Below, one piece after another: positions 1 to 6,557 of a DNA stretch of 17,415 bases. Positions within the stretch are counted from its first letter, which is position 1, and each line of letters starts with the position of its first letter. This stretch comes from JBGVMW01 sp045125095 (lineage in GTDB: Bacteria > Bacillota > Clostridia > Lachnospirales > Lachnospiraceae). The stretch spans positions 1 to 17,415 of the forward strand of contig JBGVMW010000106.1 of assembly GCA_045125095.1 (NCBI GenBank). Direction: 5' to 3'. The translations under genes and the position numbers were made by a program. Under the pieces are notes generated by a model. The model searched no databases. It worked only from the letters and a program-made list of their open reading frames with translations, and was not told the origin of the DNA.

Positions 1-108
1 ATAGTCTATATGTGACCCTCTGAAAACGTCGGCACATGGGCTGTGTATTTTACAGCCTTAGTGTCCGCTACGTTTGAAGGGAGCGAGAGCGCGTCAAATA
101 TAGACTAT
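1..108. repeat. Imperfect palindrome / long hairpin within left repeat
   Basis: Positions 1-11 (ATAGTCTATAT) are perfectly complementary to 98-108. The stem continues imperfectly through 13-16 with 93-96, 24-28 with 71-75 and 31-35 with 61-65. It closes with the perfect apical pair GGCTGT (39-44) and ACAGCC (52-57) around a 7-nt loop. The whole folds into one long hairpin with internal bulges. The first arm looks like a shortened version of the second. There is no T-tract, so it is not a simple terminator. Confidence 0.75.
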
Positions 109-178
109 GTAGTAAGCAGCTATTTGCACAAACAATTCTGACAATTTGCGGATGGGCTTCACTTTCGCAATTACCTAT
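39..178. repeat. Left copy of inverted repeat bracketing the window
   Basis: This 140-bp stretch is the reverse complement of 17276-17415, with 136 of 140 positions identical; the differences are at 120, 157, 171 and 173. Similarity fades just after 178, immediately before the ribosome binding site of the J-domain gene. The right copy is cut by the window edge, so the true repeat may be longer. It has no coding potential. Two copies in non-coding DNA, plus internal dyad symmetry, suggest a dispersed palindromic or MITE/REP-like element or a repeated structured RNA. Which of these applies cannot be decided here. Confidence 0.93.
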
Positions 179-208
179 AATATCAGTAAATGAAAGGAGG
201 GAGTACAT

Positions 209-784
209 ATGACCTACGCAGAAGCATGCGGAATTCTAGGCATACCATATTACGCCGACAATGACGCTCTAAAAAAAGCCTACCGCACCCGTTGCAAGCA
301 ATATCACCCGGATGAAAACAAAAGTCCCCAGGCAGCTATATATTACGAACAAGTACAGCAGGCCTACCGTGTGATACTCGAATATATGGATGCCATACGC
401 CTGCAAAATGCAGAATATGCGGAGATGGCAAGAACCCAGGCGAATGCAGCCGTGCGGCAACCGAAAGTCTTTGGTTCCTCGGCAGCGGCAAAGCAATGGG
501 AGCAGAATCGTGAACACAATGAAAAACTTCACCGCAAAATGGAAAAAAAGGAAGCCTTAAAAAAACAGGAACAGCAGCGTGCAGAGCAACAGCAGAAACA
601 GGAAGAACGGATAGACAAAGATTTAGAAATGCATCGCATGAGTGCCAATCGTGTGGCAGATATCATTCAGGATATGATTAAGGAAGAACAGCATGAAAAA
701 TTTGCGGAGCAGCAAGCGAAGAAAGCATTTGCAGCCAGACAACGCCAGATAGAGGAAGAACAGAAGCGTTGGAACCACTGGTAA
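209..784 (+). CDS. J-domain (DnaJ-like) protein with coiled-coil tail
   Basis: The 191-aa product opens with a J-domain (about residues 2-62) carrying the HPD signature at residues 33-35, the motif by which J-proteins stimulate Hsp70/DnaK ATPase. From about residue 85 to the end it is a highly charged, Gln/Glu/Lys/Arg-rich sequence predicted to form a long coiled coil. It lacks the Gly/Phe linker, zinc-binding CxxCxGxG repeats and C-terminal substrate domains of true DnaJ, so it is a class C J-protein, a DnaK co-chaperone of unknown client. No signal peptide or membrane segment is seen. The ATG at 209 follows a strong AAAGGAGGG site at about 194-202. The gene sits directly after the left repeat and ends in very A/T-rich DNA. 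The J-domain is certain; the specific role is not. Confidence 0.88.
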   Translation: MTYAEACGILGIPYYADNDALKKAYRTRCKQYHPDENKSPQAAIYYEQVQQAYRVILEYMDAIRLQNAEYAEMARTQANAAVRQPKVFGSSAAAKQWEQNREHNEKLHRKMEKKEALKKQEQQRAEQQQKQEERIDKDLEMHRMSANRVADIIQDMIKEEQHEKFAEQQAKKAFAARQRQIEEEQKRWNHW

Positions 785-846
785 ATTAGTTTTATTTTAT
801 TAAAAATTAGAAAAATAAAAATTATTAAAAAAATATTGAAAAGTTC

Positions 847-875
847 TTGACAAACAGAAAACTATGGTGTATTAT
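847..875 (+). promoter_or_regulatory. Promoter of tRNA-Arg
   Basis: A perfect -35 box TTGACA (847-852) and a -10 box TATTAT (870-875) are separated by exactly 17 bp, about 40 bp before the tRNA. This is a textbook vegetative sigma-factor promoter. Confidence 0.85.
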
Positions 876-915
876 TAATTCTGTTGTGAGCGACAGCTTG
901 CAGAATAAGAACTAT

Positions 916-989
916 GTGTGTGTAGCTCAGCTGGATAGAGCACTTGGCTACGGACCAAGGTGTCGGGAGTTCGAATCTTCTCACGCACG
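916..989 (+). tRNA. tRNA-Arg (anticodon ACG)
   Basis: A full cloverleaf can be drawn. The acceptor stem pairs 916-922 with 982-988 (one G-U). The D stem is GCTC/GAGC (925-928 and 938-941). The anticodon stem is CTTGG/CCAAG (943-947 and 955-959) with loop CTACGGA. The T arm is GGGAG-TTCGAAT-CTTCT (965-981). The anticodon ACG (950-952) is read as ICG after deamination and decodes CGN arginine codons. The discriminator base is G989 and CCA is not encoded, so it must be added by the CCA-adding enzyme. It is a single-gene unit with its own promoter and terminator. Confidence 0.96.
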
Positions 990-997
990 TAACATGA

Positions 998-1029
998 AAA
1001 GCTTGAAAACTTTGTTTTCAGGCTTTTTT
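998..1029 (+). terminator. Intrinsic terminator of tRNA-Arg
   Basis: The arms GCTTGAAAA (from 1001) and TTTTCAGGC (to 1023) pair with one G-U, flanking a short loop, and are followed by TTTTTT. It lies 11 nt after the tRNA. Confidence 0.85.
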
Positions 1030-1071
1030 GTATGCTAGTGTACTGTACCGAAAAAAATACAGCTAAGTAAC

Positions 1072-1100
1072 TTTACAATTCTTTTATATAGTGCTATTTT
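1072..1100 (+). promoter_or_regulatory. Probable promoter of the small unknown gene
   Basis: TTTACA (1072-1077), a 17-bp spacer, then TATTTT (1095-1100), placed 30 bp before the chosen start codon. The -35 box has one mismatch to consensus; the -10 box is weaker. Confidence 0.5.
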
Positions 1101-1129
1101 GTAGAAAAAGACAGATAGGGGGCATGACG

Positions 1130-1516
1130 ATGCAGCAGATTATTTTAGATACTTCCAAGCTAAAAGTATATGAATTATTTCACCAGATGGGAGAACTTGC
1201 CCACCGATCAGAAGACTGGATTGTGGATATCTGGGGCAAAATGTTGACAAACGAACCAATTTATGATGAATTTGTGTACTATTTAGAGCATCGCGAGCTG
1301 AAAGCACAATACAGCGTAGAAGGTTACACCATGGTAGACTTGTTTGTATACCAGATAGACCACTACAATCTGATTCACGATACAGGAAAAAACGATGGCA
1401 GGTGCAACAAAGATATCATGGTATTTAATGCCTTTGCATTTATGTTGCAGATGCAGGAATGTCCGGAAGAATATAAGAAGCGATTAGAACGAGGAGAAGG
1501 AATGGATAAACTATAA
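1130..1516 (+). CDS. Conserved-looking small protein of unknown function
   Basis: I do not recognise this family. The frame is open from 1091, but the AGGGGG site at 1117-1122 is 7 nt from the ATG at 1130, while the ATG at 1124 is too close to it. The start at 1130 gives 128 aa. The protein is soluble, acidic and aromatic-rich (DWIVDIWGK, DEFVYYLEHRELK), with a His/Tyr cluster in the middle (YQIDHYNLIHDTGKNDG) and a hydrophobic MVFNAFAFMLQMQ segment too short and polar to be a clear membrane helix. It has no signal peptide and no CxxC motif. It appears monocistronic: its own promoter precedes it and a strong bidirectional terminator follows, shared with the convergent secreted-protein gene. 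Good ribosome site, promoter and codon use support a real gene; function is open. Confidence 0.75.
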   Translation: MQQIILDTSKLKVYELFHQMGELAHRSEDWIVDIWGKMLTNEPIYDEFVYYLEHRELKAQYSVEGYTMVDLFVYQIDHYNLIHDTGKNDGRCNKDIMVFNAFAFMLQMQECPEEYKKRLERGEGMDKL

Positions 1517-1570
1517 AAATAGAATGCGCACTCGCATGAAATGCAGTGTGTCGCAAGCAACCGTGCACTA

Positions 1571-1602
1571 AAAAAAGAGTTCTGCAAGCAGAACTCTTTT
1601 TT
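1571..1602. terminator. Bidirectional intrinsic terminator between convergent genes
   Basis: AAAAAAGAGTTCTG and CAGAACTCTTTTTT form a perfect 14-bp stem around a CAAG loop. The A-tract and T-tract make it work on both strands. Flanking GCACT/AGTGC can extend the stem. It serves the unknown gene (plus) and the secreted-protein gene (minus). Confidence 0.92.
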
Positions 1603-1637
1603 CAGTGCGCCTAGTGGCGTACGTTATGTATTCACTA

Positions 1638-2825
1638 TTAATATAAGTACCAGGATGTTGAGCAAATAGAAGTAACACCCTTAGCAACCGGTTTTACATA
1701 TACATAATATGTCTTAGCTGTACTAATTTTAGTACCTCTGAATTTCTTTAATGTATAGGAAGTTTTCTTGTTGCTCAAAGTAGCAACCTTTTTGTATCCG
1801 CTTTTTAAATTGTAAGAAACATATACTTCATACTTAGTAGCCTTAGGAACTTTTTTCCAAGAGATAGACAACTTACCAGTTTTCTGCTTTAAGGATACAT
1901 TAGGCTGGATGATGTAAGCTTTTGAAGCACCAGCACTATATACCTTCTTACCGTTAATCTCTAAATAAGAATACGCCTTTACCTTACGGTAAGCACCGTA
2001 CTTGATTACAGCGCTGCCAGGATATACGTTAGATGTGGTAAAATTATAAGCATCCGTATATTTTTCTGTGATTAATTTACCTTTTTCATTATAGAAACGT
2101 AACAGATATCCATCTGCATTTGTAGCCGGTAATACGAATTCTTTAGCGCTTGCATTATAACTGATAGTTGGTTTTTTAGCAAGTGTAGTTACATCTACAT
2201 AAGGGATAAAACTTGTATATTCCGCTACATAACCACTTACAGACTGCTTATATGGTGATACATAGAATCTATATTCGGTATCAGGTGTTAAATTACCTAC
2301 TTCAAAAGAGTTAGTAGGCGCAGTGCCAAGTAAGATGTACTGACCATTGGATTCCGTATAAATGTGGTAACCGGTTGCACCAGGAGCTTCTCCCCATGAG
2401 AATGTAGCGGAAGTCTTAGTGGCTTTTGTCTGGAATCTGGTTGTAGAAGTTGATATATTGGAATTATCCGGAATCGTAACTACTTCAAATGGAGCAGACC
2501 AGGCGCCTTGCTCGCCGTCGTAAGCAGCAACCTGTACAAGGTAACTGCCACCAGCGTTTAACTTGAAAATAGAATCGTCTGTACCGTAAGCATTTTCGGC
2601 ATCACACCAGGTAACACCGTTATCGAATGAGTAACGTGTTACATACTTGCTAGCCCCATTCACTGGGTTCCACTGAAAGGTAACAGAGCGGGAAGTAGCT
2701 TCTGTCTGAGCGGTAATGACTGGTGCATCTAACGCTTCGGCTGTGATAGAAAATGCAGCACTGAGTGAAAGAACTGCTGCAGTAGCAGAAACGGCAGTAG
2801 CAATTTTTTTGAAATTAAAATTCAT
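1638..2825 (-). CDS. Secreted protein with about four fibronectin type III-like domains
   Basis: The 395-aa product starts with a Sec signal peptide: basic MNFNFKK, a hydrophobic core, and a probable type I cleavage after TAEA (residue 31). The rest divides into four beta-sandwich units of about 85-95 residues, near 33-124, 125-216, 217-307 and 308-395. Units 1, 2 and 4 show the Fn3 pattern of a Trp after a buried strand (FQWNPV, FSWGEA, ISWKKV) and a late Tyr motif (LTPDTEYRFYVSPY, AKTYYVYVKPV). Unit 3 is divergent. There is no LPxTG motif, C-terminal membrane helix, S-layer repeat or catalytic domain, so it is probably released or held non-covalently. Fn3 domains usually mediate binding or spacing in extracellular proteins; the ligand is unknown. 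An AGAGGAGG ribosome site supports the start at 2825. Confidence 0.88.
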   Translation of the reverse strand: MNFNFKKIATAVSATAAVLSLSAAFSITAEALDAPVITAQTEATSRSVTFQWNPVNGASKYVTRYSFDNGVTWCDAENAYGTDDSIFKLNAGGSYLVQVAAYDGEQGAWSAPFEVVTIPDNSNISTSTTRFQTKATKTSATFSWGEAPGATGYHIYTESNGQYILLGTAPTNSFEVGNLTPDTEYRFYVSPYKQSVSGYVAEYTSFIPYVDVTTLAKKPTISYNASAKEFVLPATNADGYLLRFYNEKGKLITEKYTDAYNFTTSNVYPGSAVIKYGAYRKVKAYSYLEINGKKVYSAGASKAYIIQPNVSLKQKTGKLSISWKKVPKATKYEVYVSYNLKSGYKKVATLSNKKTSYTLKKFRGTKISTAKTYYVYVKPVAKGVTSICSTSWYLY

Positions 2826-2892
2826 GTGTATCCTCCTCTAAAATAAAAAATGAAAACCGGAAACGCATTTGCGTACCAGCATAACAATATTG

Positions 2893-2921
2893 AGAATAGC
2901 AAAAAAGGAAATCTCTGTCAA
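2893..2921 (-). promoter_or_regulatory. Promoter of the secreted Fn3 protein gene
   Basis: On the minus strand, a perfect -35 TTGACA (2921-2916) and -10 TATTCT (2898-2893) are separated by 17 bp. The predicted transcript has a leader of about 60 nt containing a small ACGC/GCGT hairpin (2863-2874) and the ribosome site. It looks like a strong constitutive promoter. Confidence 0.82.
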
Positions 2922-3216
2922 CGAAAAGACACCGCATAAAGTGGGAAAAAAGTACTAATTACTTAGGGAGATGTGTATGGGAAACTCCAAAATCGTCATA
3001 ATCATTATAAGGAAAAACTTTGGCTGAATAAGCTTCCAAATAATAGGAATAATAGTATTCTAAATGGATTTTTGCCTCGTAATAATATTGTAAAATGCCT
3101 TCCTGTAAATGAAAAACGATAGCCGGCAGAAAACAATTTTTAAGCACGCAGATTAGAGAAAAATAGTTTGTGTAAGGAAAAAAACGAAAAATAATCTTAA
3201 ATTTTAAAATTAGACC
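2922..3216. other. Non-coding divergent intergenic stretch
   Basis: This A/T-rich DNA lies between the promoter of the secreted-protein gene and that of the mbl-flagellar operon. The only reading frame is a 62-codon minus-strand one starting with GTG at 3147, with no ribosome site and an unusual Tyr-rich product, which I do not accept as a gene. I see no RNA gene or terminator here. Confidence 0.5.
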
Positions 3217-3245
3217 TTTAAAAAAAAAAAGATATCGTATATAAT
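3217..3245 (+). promoter_or_regulatory. Candidate promoter of the mbl-flagellar operon
   Basis: A perfect TATAAT (3240-3245) lies 17 bp after a weak -35 TTTAAA (3217-3222), embedded in A-tracts that could act as an UP element. A second TATAAT occurs at 3281-3286 with no good -35. Either would leave a leader of over 100 nt before mbl. A GTCGATAA at 3311-3318 resembles a sigma-28 -10 box but has no matching TAAA box. Confidence 0.5.
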
Positions 3246-3406
3246 ATGATTAATTATGTGTAACTATGTGTAGAAAAAGATATAATGTACCAGACAGGAA
3301 AGAAATTTTTGTCGATAAGCACATGGTGAAAAACAGAATTTAGGAATGTTGTCCAATTGATGGCATATGAATATAGAATCCTGAAAGTAGGAAAGGGGAC
3401 ATAGAA

Positions 3407-4399
3407 ATGGCAGCAGATATAGGAATCGATTTAGGAACTGCAAGTATTCTTGTTTATATAAAAGGAAAGGGCGTAGTGCTAAAGGAACCTTCCGTTGTGG
3501 CATTTGACAGAGATACCAACAAGATTAAAGCAATTGGTGAAGATGCAAGACAGATGTTAGGTAGAACACCGGGCAATATTGTGGCGGTAAGACCGTTGCG
3601 CCAGGGTGTTATTTCGGATTATACCGTTACAGAAAAAATGGTAAAATATTTTATTCACAAAGCAATTGGTAAGAAAACTCTTCGTAAGCCACGTGTCAGT
3701 GTATGTGTGCCAAGTGGTGCAACAGAAGTAGAGATTCGTGCGGTAGAGGATGCGACTTTACAGGCAGGAGCAAGAGAAGTATCAATTATTGAGGAGCCGA
3801 TTGCAGCAGCCATTGGAGCCGGAATCGATATTTCCAAGCCTTGTGGAAATATGATTGTAGATATCGGTGGTGGTACAGCAGATATTGCCGTTATTTCATT
3901 AGGAGGTACTGTTGTCAGCACATCCATCAAGATAGCTGGTGATGATTTTGATGAAGCCATTGTACGTTACATGAGAAAGAAACACAATCTTTTAATCGGT
4001 GAACGTACAGCAGAAGATATAAAGATTAATGTAGGTTCTGCATATCCAAGAGCAGAAGTTGATTATATGGATGTTAGAGGACGTAACTTAGTAACCGGTC
4101 TTCCGAAAACAGTGACGGTAAGTTCAGAGGAGACAGAAGAAGCGTTGCGTGATACCACGGCACAGATTGTCGAAGCAGTGCACAGTGTATTGGAGAAGAC
4201 GCCGCCGGAATTGGCATCCGATATTGCCGACAGAGGTATCGTAATGACTGGAGGAGGAAGCTTACTTCGTGGTCTGGACGAATTAATAGAAAGCAAAACA
4301 GGCATTAATACAATGGTAGCGGAAGAACCAATGACAGCAGTTGCAATTGGTACAGGACGTTTCGTAGAATTTATGAGCGGACACCGTGATCCGGAATAA
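3407..4399 (+). CDS. mbl: MreB/Mbl-type actin-like rod-shape protein
   Basis: The 330-aa bacterial actin has the ATPase-fold signatures in order: phosphate-1 loop DIGIDLGTAS (residues 4-13), the EEPIAAAIGAG segment near 129-139, phosphate-2 DIGGGTAD (152-159), and the adenosine loop TGGGSLLRG (281-289). Length is normal for MreB/Mbl (330-340 aa). MreB-family filaments beneath the membrane guide the peptidoglycan elongation machinery and maintain rod shape. The N-terminal text (KGKGVVLKEPSVVA, GRTPGNIVAVRPL) resembles Bacillus Mbl most, and the position directly before two rod genes matches the Bacillus mbl-flhO-flhP order, hence the symbol. The start follows GAAAGGGG at about 3391-3398. The next gene begins 21 nt after the stop, so they are cotranscribed. 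Confidence 0.93.
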   Translation: MAADIGIDLGTASILVYIKGKGVVLKEPSVVAFDRDTNKIKAIGEDARQMLGRTPGNIVAVRPLRQGVISDYTVTEKMVKYFIHKAIGKKTLRKPRVSVCVPSGATEVEIRAVEDATLQAGAREVSIIEEPIAAAIGAGIDISKPCGNMIVDIGGGTADIAVISLGGTVVSTSIKIAGDDFDEAIVRYMRKKHNLLIGERTAEDIKINVGSAYPRAEVDYMDVRGRNLVTGLPKTVTVSSEETEEALRDTTAQIVEAVHSVLEKTPPELASDIADRGIVMTGGGSLLRGLDELIESKTGINTMVAEEPMTAVAIGTGRFVEFMSGHRDPE

Positions 4400-4420
4400 G
4401 AGATAAAATGGAGGTATACA

Positions 4421-5194
4421 ATGGTTAAGGGGTTATATACAGCTTACACAGGAATGAAATATCAGCAGGAGAAAATGGATGTTATTACAAACAACCTTGC
4501 AAATTCTGCTACAGTAGGCTTTAAGCGTGAAGGCGCAACTGCACAGACATTTAAGGATGTGCTGGCAGTTAAGATAAAGGATGCTTCGGAAGCGTTCGTG
4601 GATAAAGGGATTGGCGATATGTCCATGGGTGTACACTTTGGTGAGACATACCGTGATTACTCTCAGGGTTCCTTGAGGGAAACAAGCAGTAATACAGATG
4701 TGGCATTAGAGGGAAGTGGTTTCTTTACCATTTCCTATACGAATAAAGCGGGAGAAACATCACAGAAGTATACAAGAGATGGTTCTTTTATAATGACGCA
4801 GGAAGGTTATCTGACAACAAAGGATGGGGATTTTGTGCTGGGTAATAACTCGGCTCCGATTCAGTTAGATACAGCGGCAGAGATAGAGATTGATTCGCTG
4901 GGACGTATTTATCAGAATGGTGAGTTTAAGAACCAGCTTCGTATTGTAGATGTGGAGGATACGAACTATTTAAAAAAATTCGGTGAAAATCTTTATGATC
5001 TGGTGGAAGGTGGCACAGAGACAGAAGCACAGGCAACGGTACGCCAGAGCTATTTAGAACAGTCTAATGTGCAGGTTGTTTCTGAAATGGTAGAATTAAT
5101 TACGGTGACAAGAGCATACGAAGCGAACCAGAAAATGATTCAGAACATTGACAATACATTAGATAAATCTGTGAATACAGTAGGAAGAGTATAA
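4421..5194 (+). CDS. flgF: Flagellar basal-body rod protein, FlgF/FlhO-like
   Basis: The 257-aa product belongs to the FlgE/F/G rod-hook family. It has the N-terminal MVKGLYTAYTGMKYQQEKMD helix with the TNNLANSATVGFKRE motif, a central beta domain (ALEGSGFFTI, YTRDGSF, YLTTKDGDFVLG), and the C-terminal helix YLEQSNVQVVSEMVELITVTRAYEAN. The terminal helices pack in the rod and the middle faces outward. The protein is exported by the flagellar type III apparatus, so it has no Sec signal. Being the first of two paralogues after mbl, it corresponds to Bacillus FlhO (proximal-rod FlgF). FlgF and FlgG assignment within this family rests on order and is not absolute. A TGGAGG ribosome site precedes the ATG. 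Confidence 0.88.
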   Translation: MVKGLYTAYTGMKYQQEKMDVITNNLANSATVGFKREGATAQTFKDVLAVKIKDASEAFVDKGIGDMSMGVHFGETYRDYSQGSLRETSSNTDVALEGSGFFTISYTNKAGETSQKYTRDGSFIMTQEGYLTTKDGDFVLGNNSAPIQLDTAAEIEIDSLGRIYQNGEFKNQLRIVDVEDTNYLKKFGENLYDLVEGGTETEAQATVRQSYLEQSNVQVVSEMVELITVTRAYEANQKMIQNIDNTLDKSVNTVGRV

Positions 5195-5227
5195 AGAATA
5201 TAGATAAGTGATTGGAGGGTATCAATT

Positions 5228-6046
5228 ATGATGAGATCATTATGGACTGCTGCAAGCGGTATGATTGCACAGCAGCAGAGTATGGACAATATTTCAAATA
5301 ATATTGCTAATATTAACACAGTAGGATATAAGACACAGACAGCAGAATTTAAGTCTTTGTTATACCAGAATTTACAGTCTGAGACAACAACTGCAAATGC
5401 AGATCCAAAGCCAATCAATGCAGAAGTAGGCTTGGGAACCAGATTGTCTTCTATTACAACACAGTTTACGCAGGGTCCATTTACAGACTCTGAGAGTGAT
5501 ACAGACTTTGCGTTAAGTGGCAAGGGATTTTTCGCTATTAGAGGTGTGGATGGTAATACATATTACACAAGAAACGGACATTTTCAGTTAGTGGAGAATG
5601 GAAGTGGCGGACTGATGTTAACGAATTCTGACGGACTTGCAGTACTTGATACGAATGGTCAGGCGATTGAATTAGACGCTGGTTGTGTGGCATCAAAAGT
5701 GACGATTACGACAGATGGTAAGGTATATTATCCGGATGCAGATGGCAAGCTTCAGGATTTAGACATGCAATTTGGATTGTATCAGTTCAATAATCCGGCA
5801 GGTTTGACAAAGATGTCCGATAGTTTATATGCGGTATCTGCTTCTTCCGGTGAGCCATTAAATGAAGCTACAGATGAGAATTTAGAAAAAACACAAGTTG
5901 TACAGGGCTATTTAGAAGCTTCCAATGTACAGTTAGCAGACGAAATGGTAAATATGATTGTAACACAGCGTGCTTATGAAATGAATTCCAAAGCAATTCA
6001 GGCATCTGATACTATGTTAGAGCAGGCAAACAACTTGAGACGTTAA
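5228..6046 (+). CDS. flgG: Flagellar distal rod protein, FlgG/FlhP-like
   Basis: The 272-aa paralogue of the preceding protein has an N-terminus MMRSLWTAASGM followed by SNNIANINTVGYKTQ, typical of FlgG. Central motifs are ALSGKGFFAIRG and YYTRNGHF, and the C-terminal helix is YLEASNVQLADEMVNMIVTQRAYEMNSKAIQASD. It should form the distal rod connecting the basal body to the hook and corresponds to Bacillus FlhP. GGAGGG at 5214-5219 is 8 nt from the first of two adjacent ATG codons, so 5228 is preferred to 5231. It begins 33 nt after the previous stop and ends 15 nt before the next gene, so the block is one operon. Confidence 0.9.
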   Translation: MMRSLWTAASGMIAQQQSMDNISNNIANINTVGYKTQTAEFKSLLYQNLQSETTTANADPKPINAEVGLGTRLSSITTQFTQGPFTDSESDTDFALSGKGFFAIRGVDGNTYYTRNGHFQLVENGSGGLMLTNSDGLAVLDTNGQAIELDAGCVASKVTITTDGKVYYPDADGKLQDLDMQFGLYQFNNPAGLTKMSDSLYAVSASSGEPLNEATDENLEKTQVVQGYLEASNVQLADEMVNMIVTQRAYEMNSKAIQASDTMLEQANNLRR

Positions 6047-6061
6047 TAGGAGGAAACAAAA

Positions 6062-6409
6062 ATGGATATGTTGACATCGAGCATAAGCAGCTTGTATGAT
6101 ACTACAAGCACAACAGCAACGACGCAGCTAGAAAGCACACTTTCCACAGATTATTCCTCAAAAACAGACGAAGAATTGATGGAGGCCTGCAAAGACTTTG
6201 AAGCGTATTTATATGAGCAGATGTTCAAGTCAATGCGTAAGATGATTCCAGAGACTGAGAATGAGGGTTCTACCTCTATGTTGAAAGAGTACTTTGAAGA
6301 TGAATTGTATTCTCAGTATGCAGATACTCTGGCAGACCAGAACGCAGACGCAGGCGTAGGCATCGCCCAGACAATGTACGAACAAATGAAACGTAACTAT
6401 AATTTGTAA
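6062..6409 (+). CDS. flgJ: FlgJ-like rod-binding protein (no muramidase domain)
   Basis: The 115-aa product has a Ser/Thr-rich N-terminus of about 35 residues, then the rod-binding domain shared with the N-terminal half of FlgJ: LMEACKDFEAYLYEQMFKSM, the MLKEYFEDELYSQYADTLAD block, and GVGIAQTMYEQMKRNY at the end. In enteric FlgJ this domain caps the growing rod and is fused to a peptidoglycan hydrolase; here the hydrolase is absent, as in many Firmicutes, so wall opening must come from another enzyme. It is the last gene of the mbl-flgF-flgG-flgJ unit, preceded by AGGAGG and followed by a terminator. Confidence 0.87.
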   Translation: MDMLTSSISSLYDTTSTTATTQLESTLSTDYSSKTDEELMEACKDFEAYLYEQMFKSMRKMIPETENEGSTSMLKEYFEDELYSQYADTLADQNADAGVGIAQTMYEQMKRNYNL

Positions 6410-6412
6410 ATC

Positions 6413-6449
6413 AAAATACCTGTGCCTTACCTTGAGGTGCAGGTATTTT
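6413..6449 (+). terminator. Terminator of the mbl-flagellar operon
   Basis: AAATACCTG and CAGGTATTT pair perfectly, with an inner partly paired GTGCC/GGTGC segment and a final TTTT. It lies just after the flgJ stop codon. Confidence 0.75.
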
Positions 6450-6458
6450 CGCATAATA

Positions 6459-6516
6459 ATTTGTAATTGGTTTATGAGGAATCTTTGCAGTGGTAGTTCA
6501 TGGAGCAATTACAAAT
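6459..6516. repeat. 11-bp perfect inverted repeat upstream of recD2
   Basis: ATTTGTAATTG (6459-6469) and CAATTACAAAT (6506-6516) are exact reverse complements 36 bp apart, in the 148-bp gap between flgJ and recD2. The same core ATAATTTGTAA occurs in direct orientation at 6399-6409 and 6456-6466, flanking the operon terminator. It could be an operator or a leader hairpin, or chance in A/T-rich DNA. No clear recD2 promoter was found. Confidence 0.45.
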
Positions 6517-6557
6517 AAGTAACAAGAGACGCACCCGTAACGAAAGGCAGGCAATTC

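Noticed and set aside
166..181. TATAAT at 176-181 as a strong promoter for the J-domain gene
   Set aside because: The -10 match is perfect but the position 17 bp upstream (TGGGCT) is not a -35 box, and no extended -10 TG is present; evidence is too thin to annotate.
785..845. A/T-only dyads after the J-domain gene as a terminator
   Set aside because: TTTTATTTT/AAAATAAAA pairing is weak and without GC pairs; it may be chance in A/T-rich DNA.
847..1038. 63-codon plus-strand reading frame
   Set aside because: It spans the tRNA-Arg promoter, gene and terminator; the apparent protein is translated tRNA.
2959..3147. 62-codon minus-strand frame with a Tyr-rich product
   Set aside because: It begins with GTG, has no ribosome site or promoter, and its composition (EYYYSYYLEAY) looks like translated A/T-rich non-coding DNA.
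3311..3318. GTCGATAA as a sigma-28 -10 box before the flagellar operon
   Set aside because: No TAAA -35 box at the required distance; the TATAAT elements upstream explain expression better.
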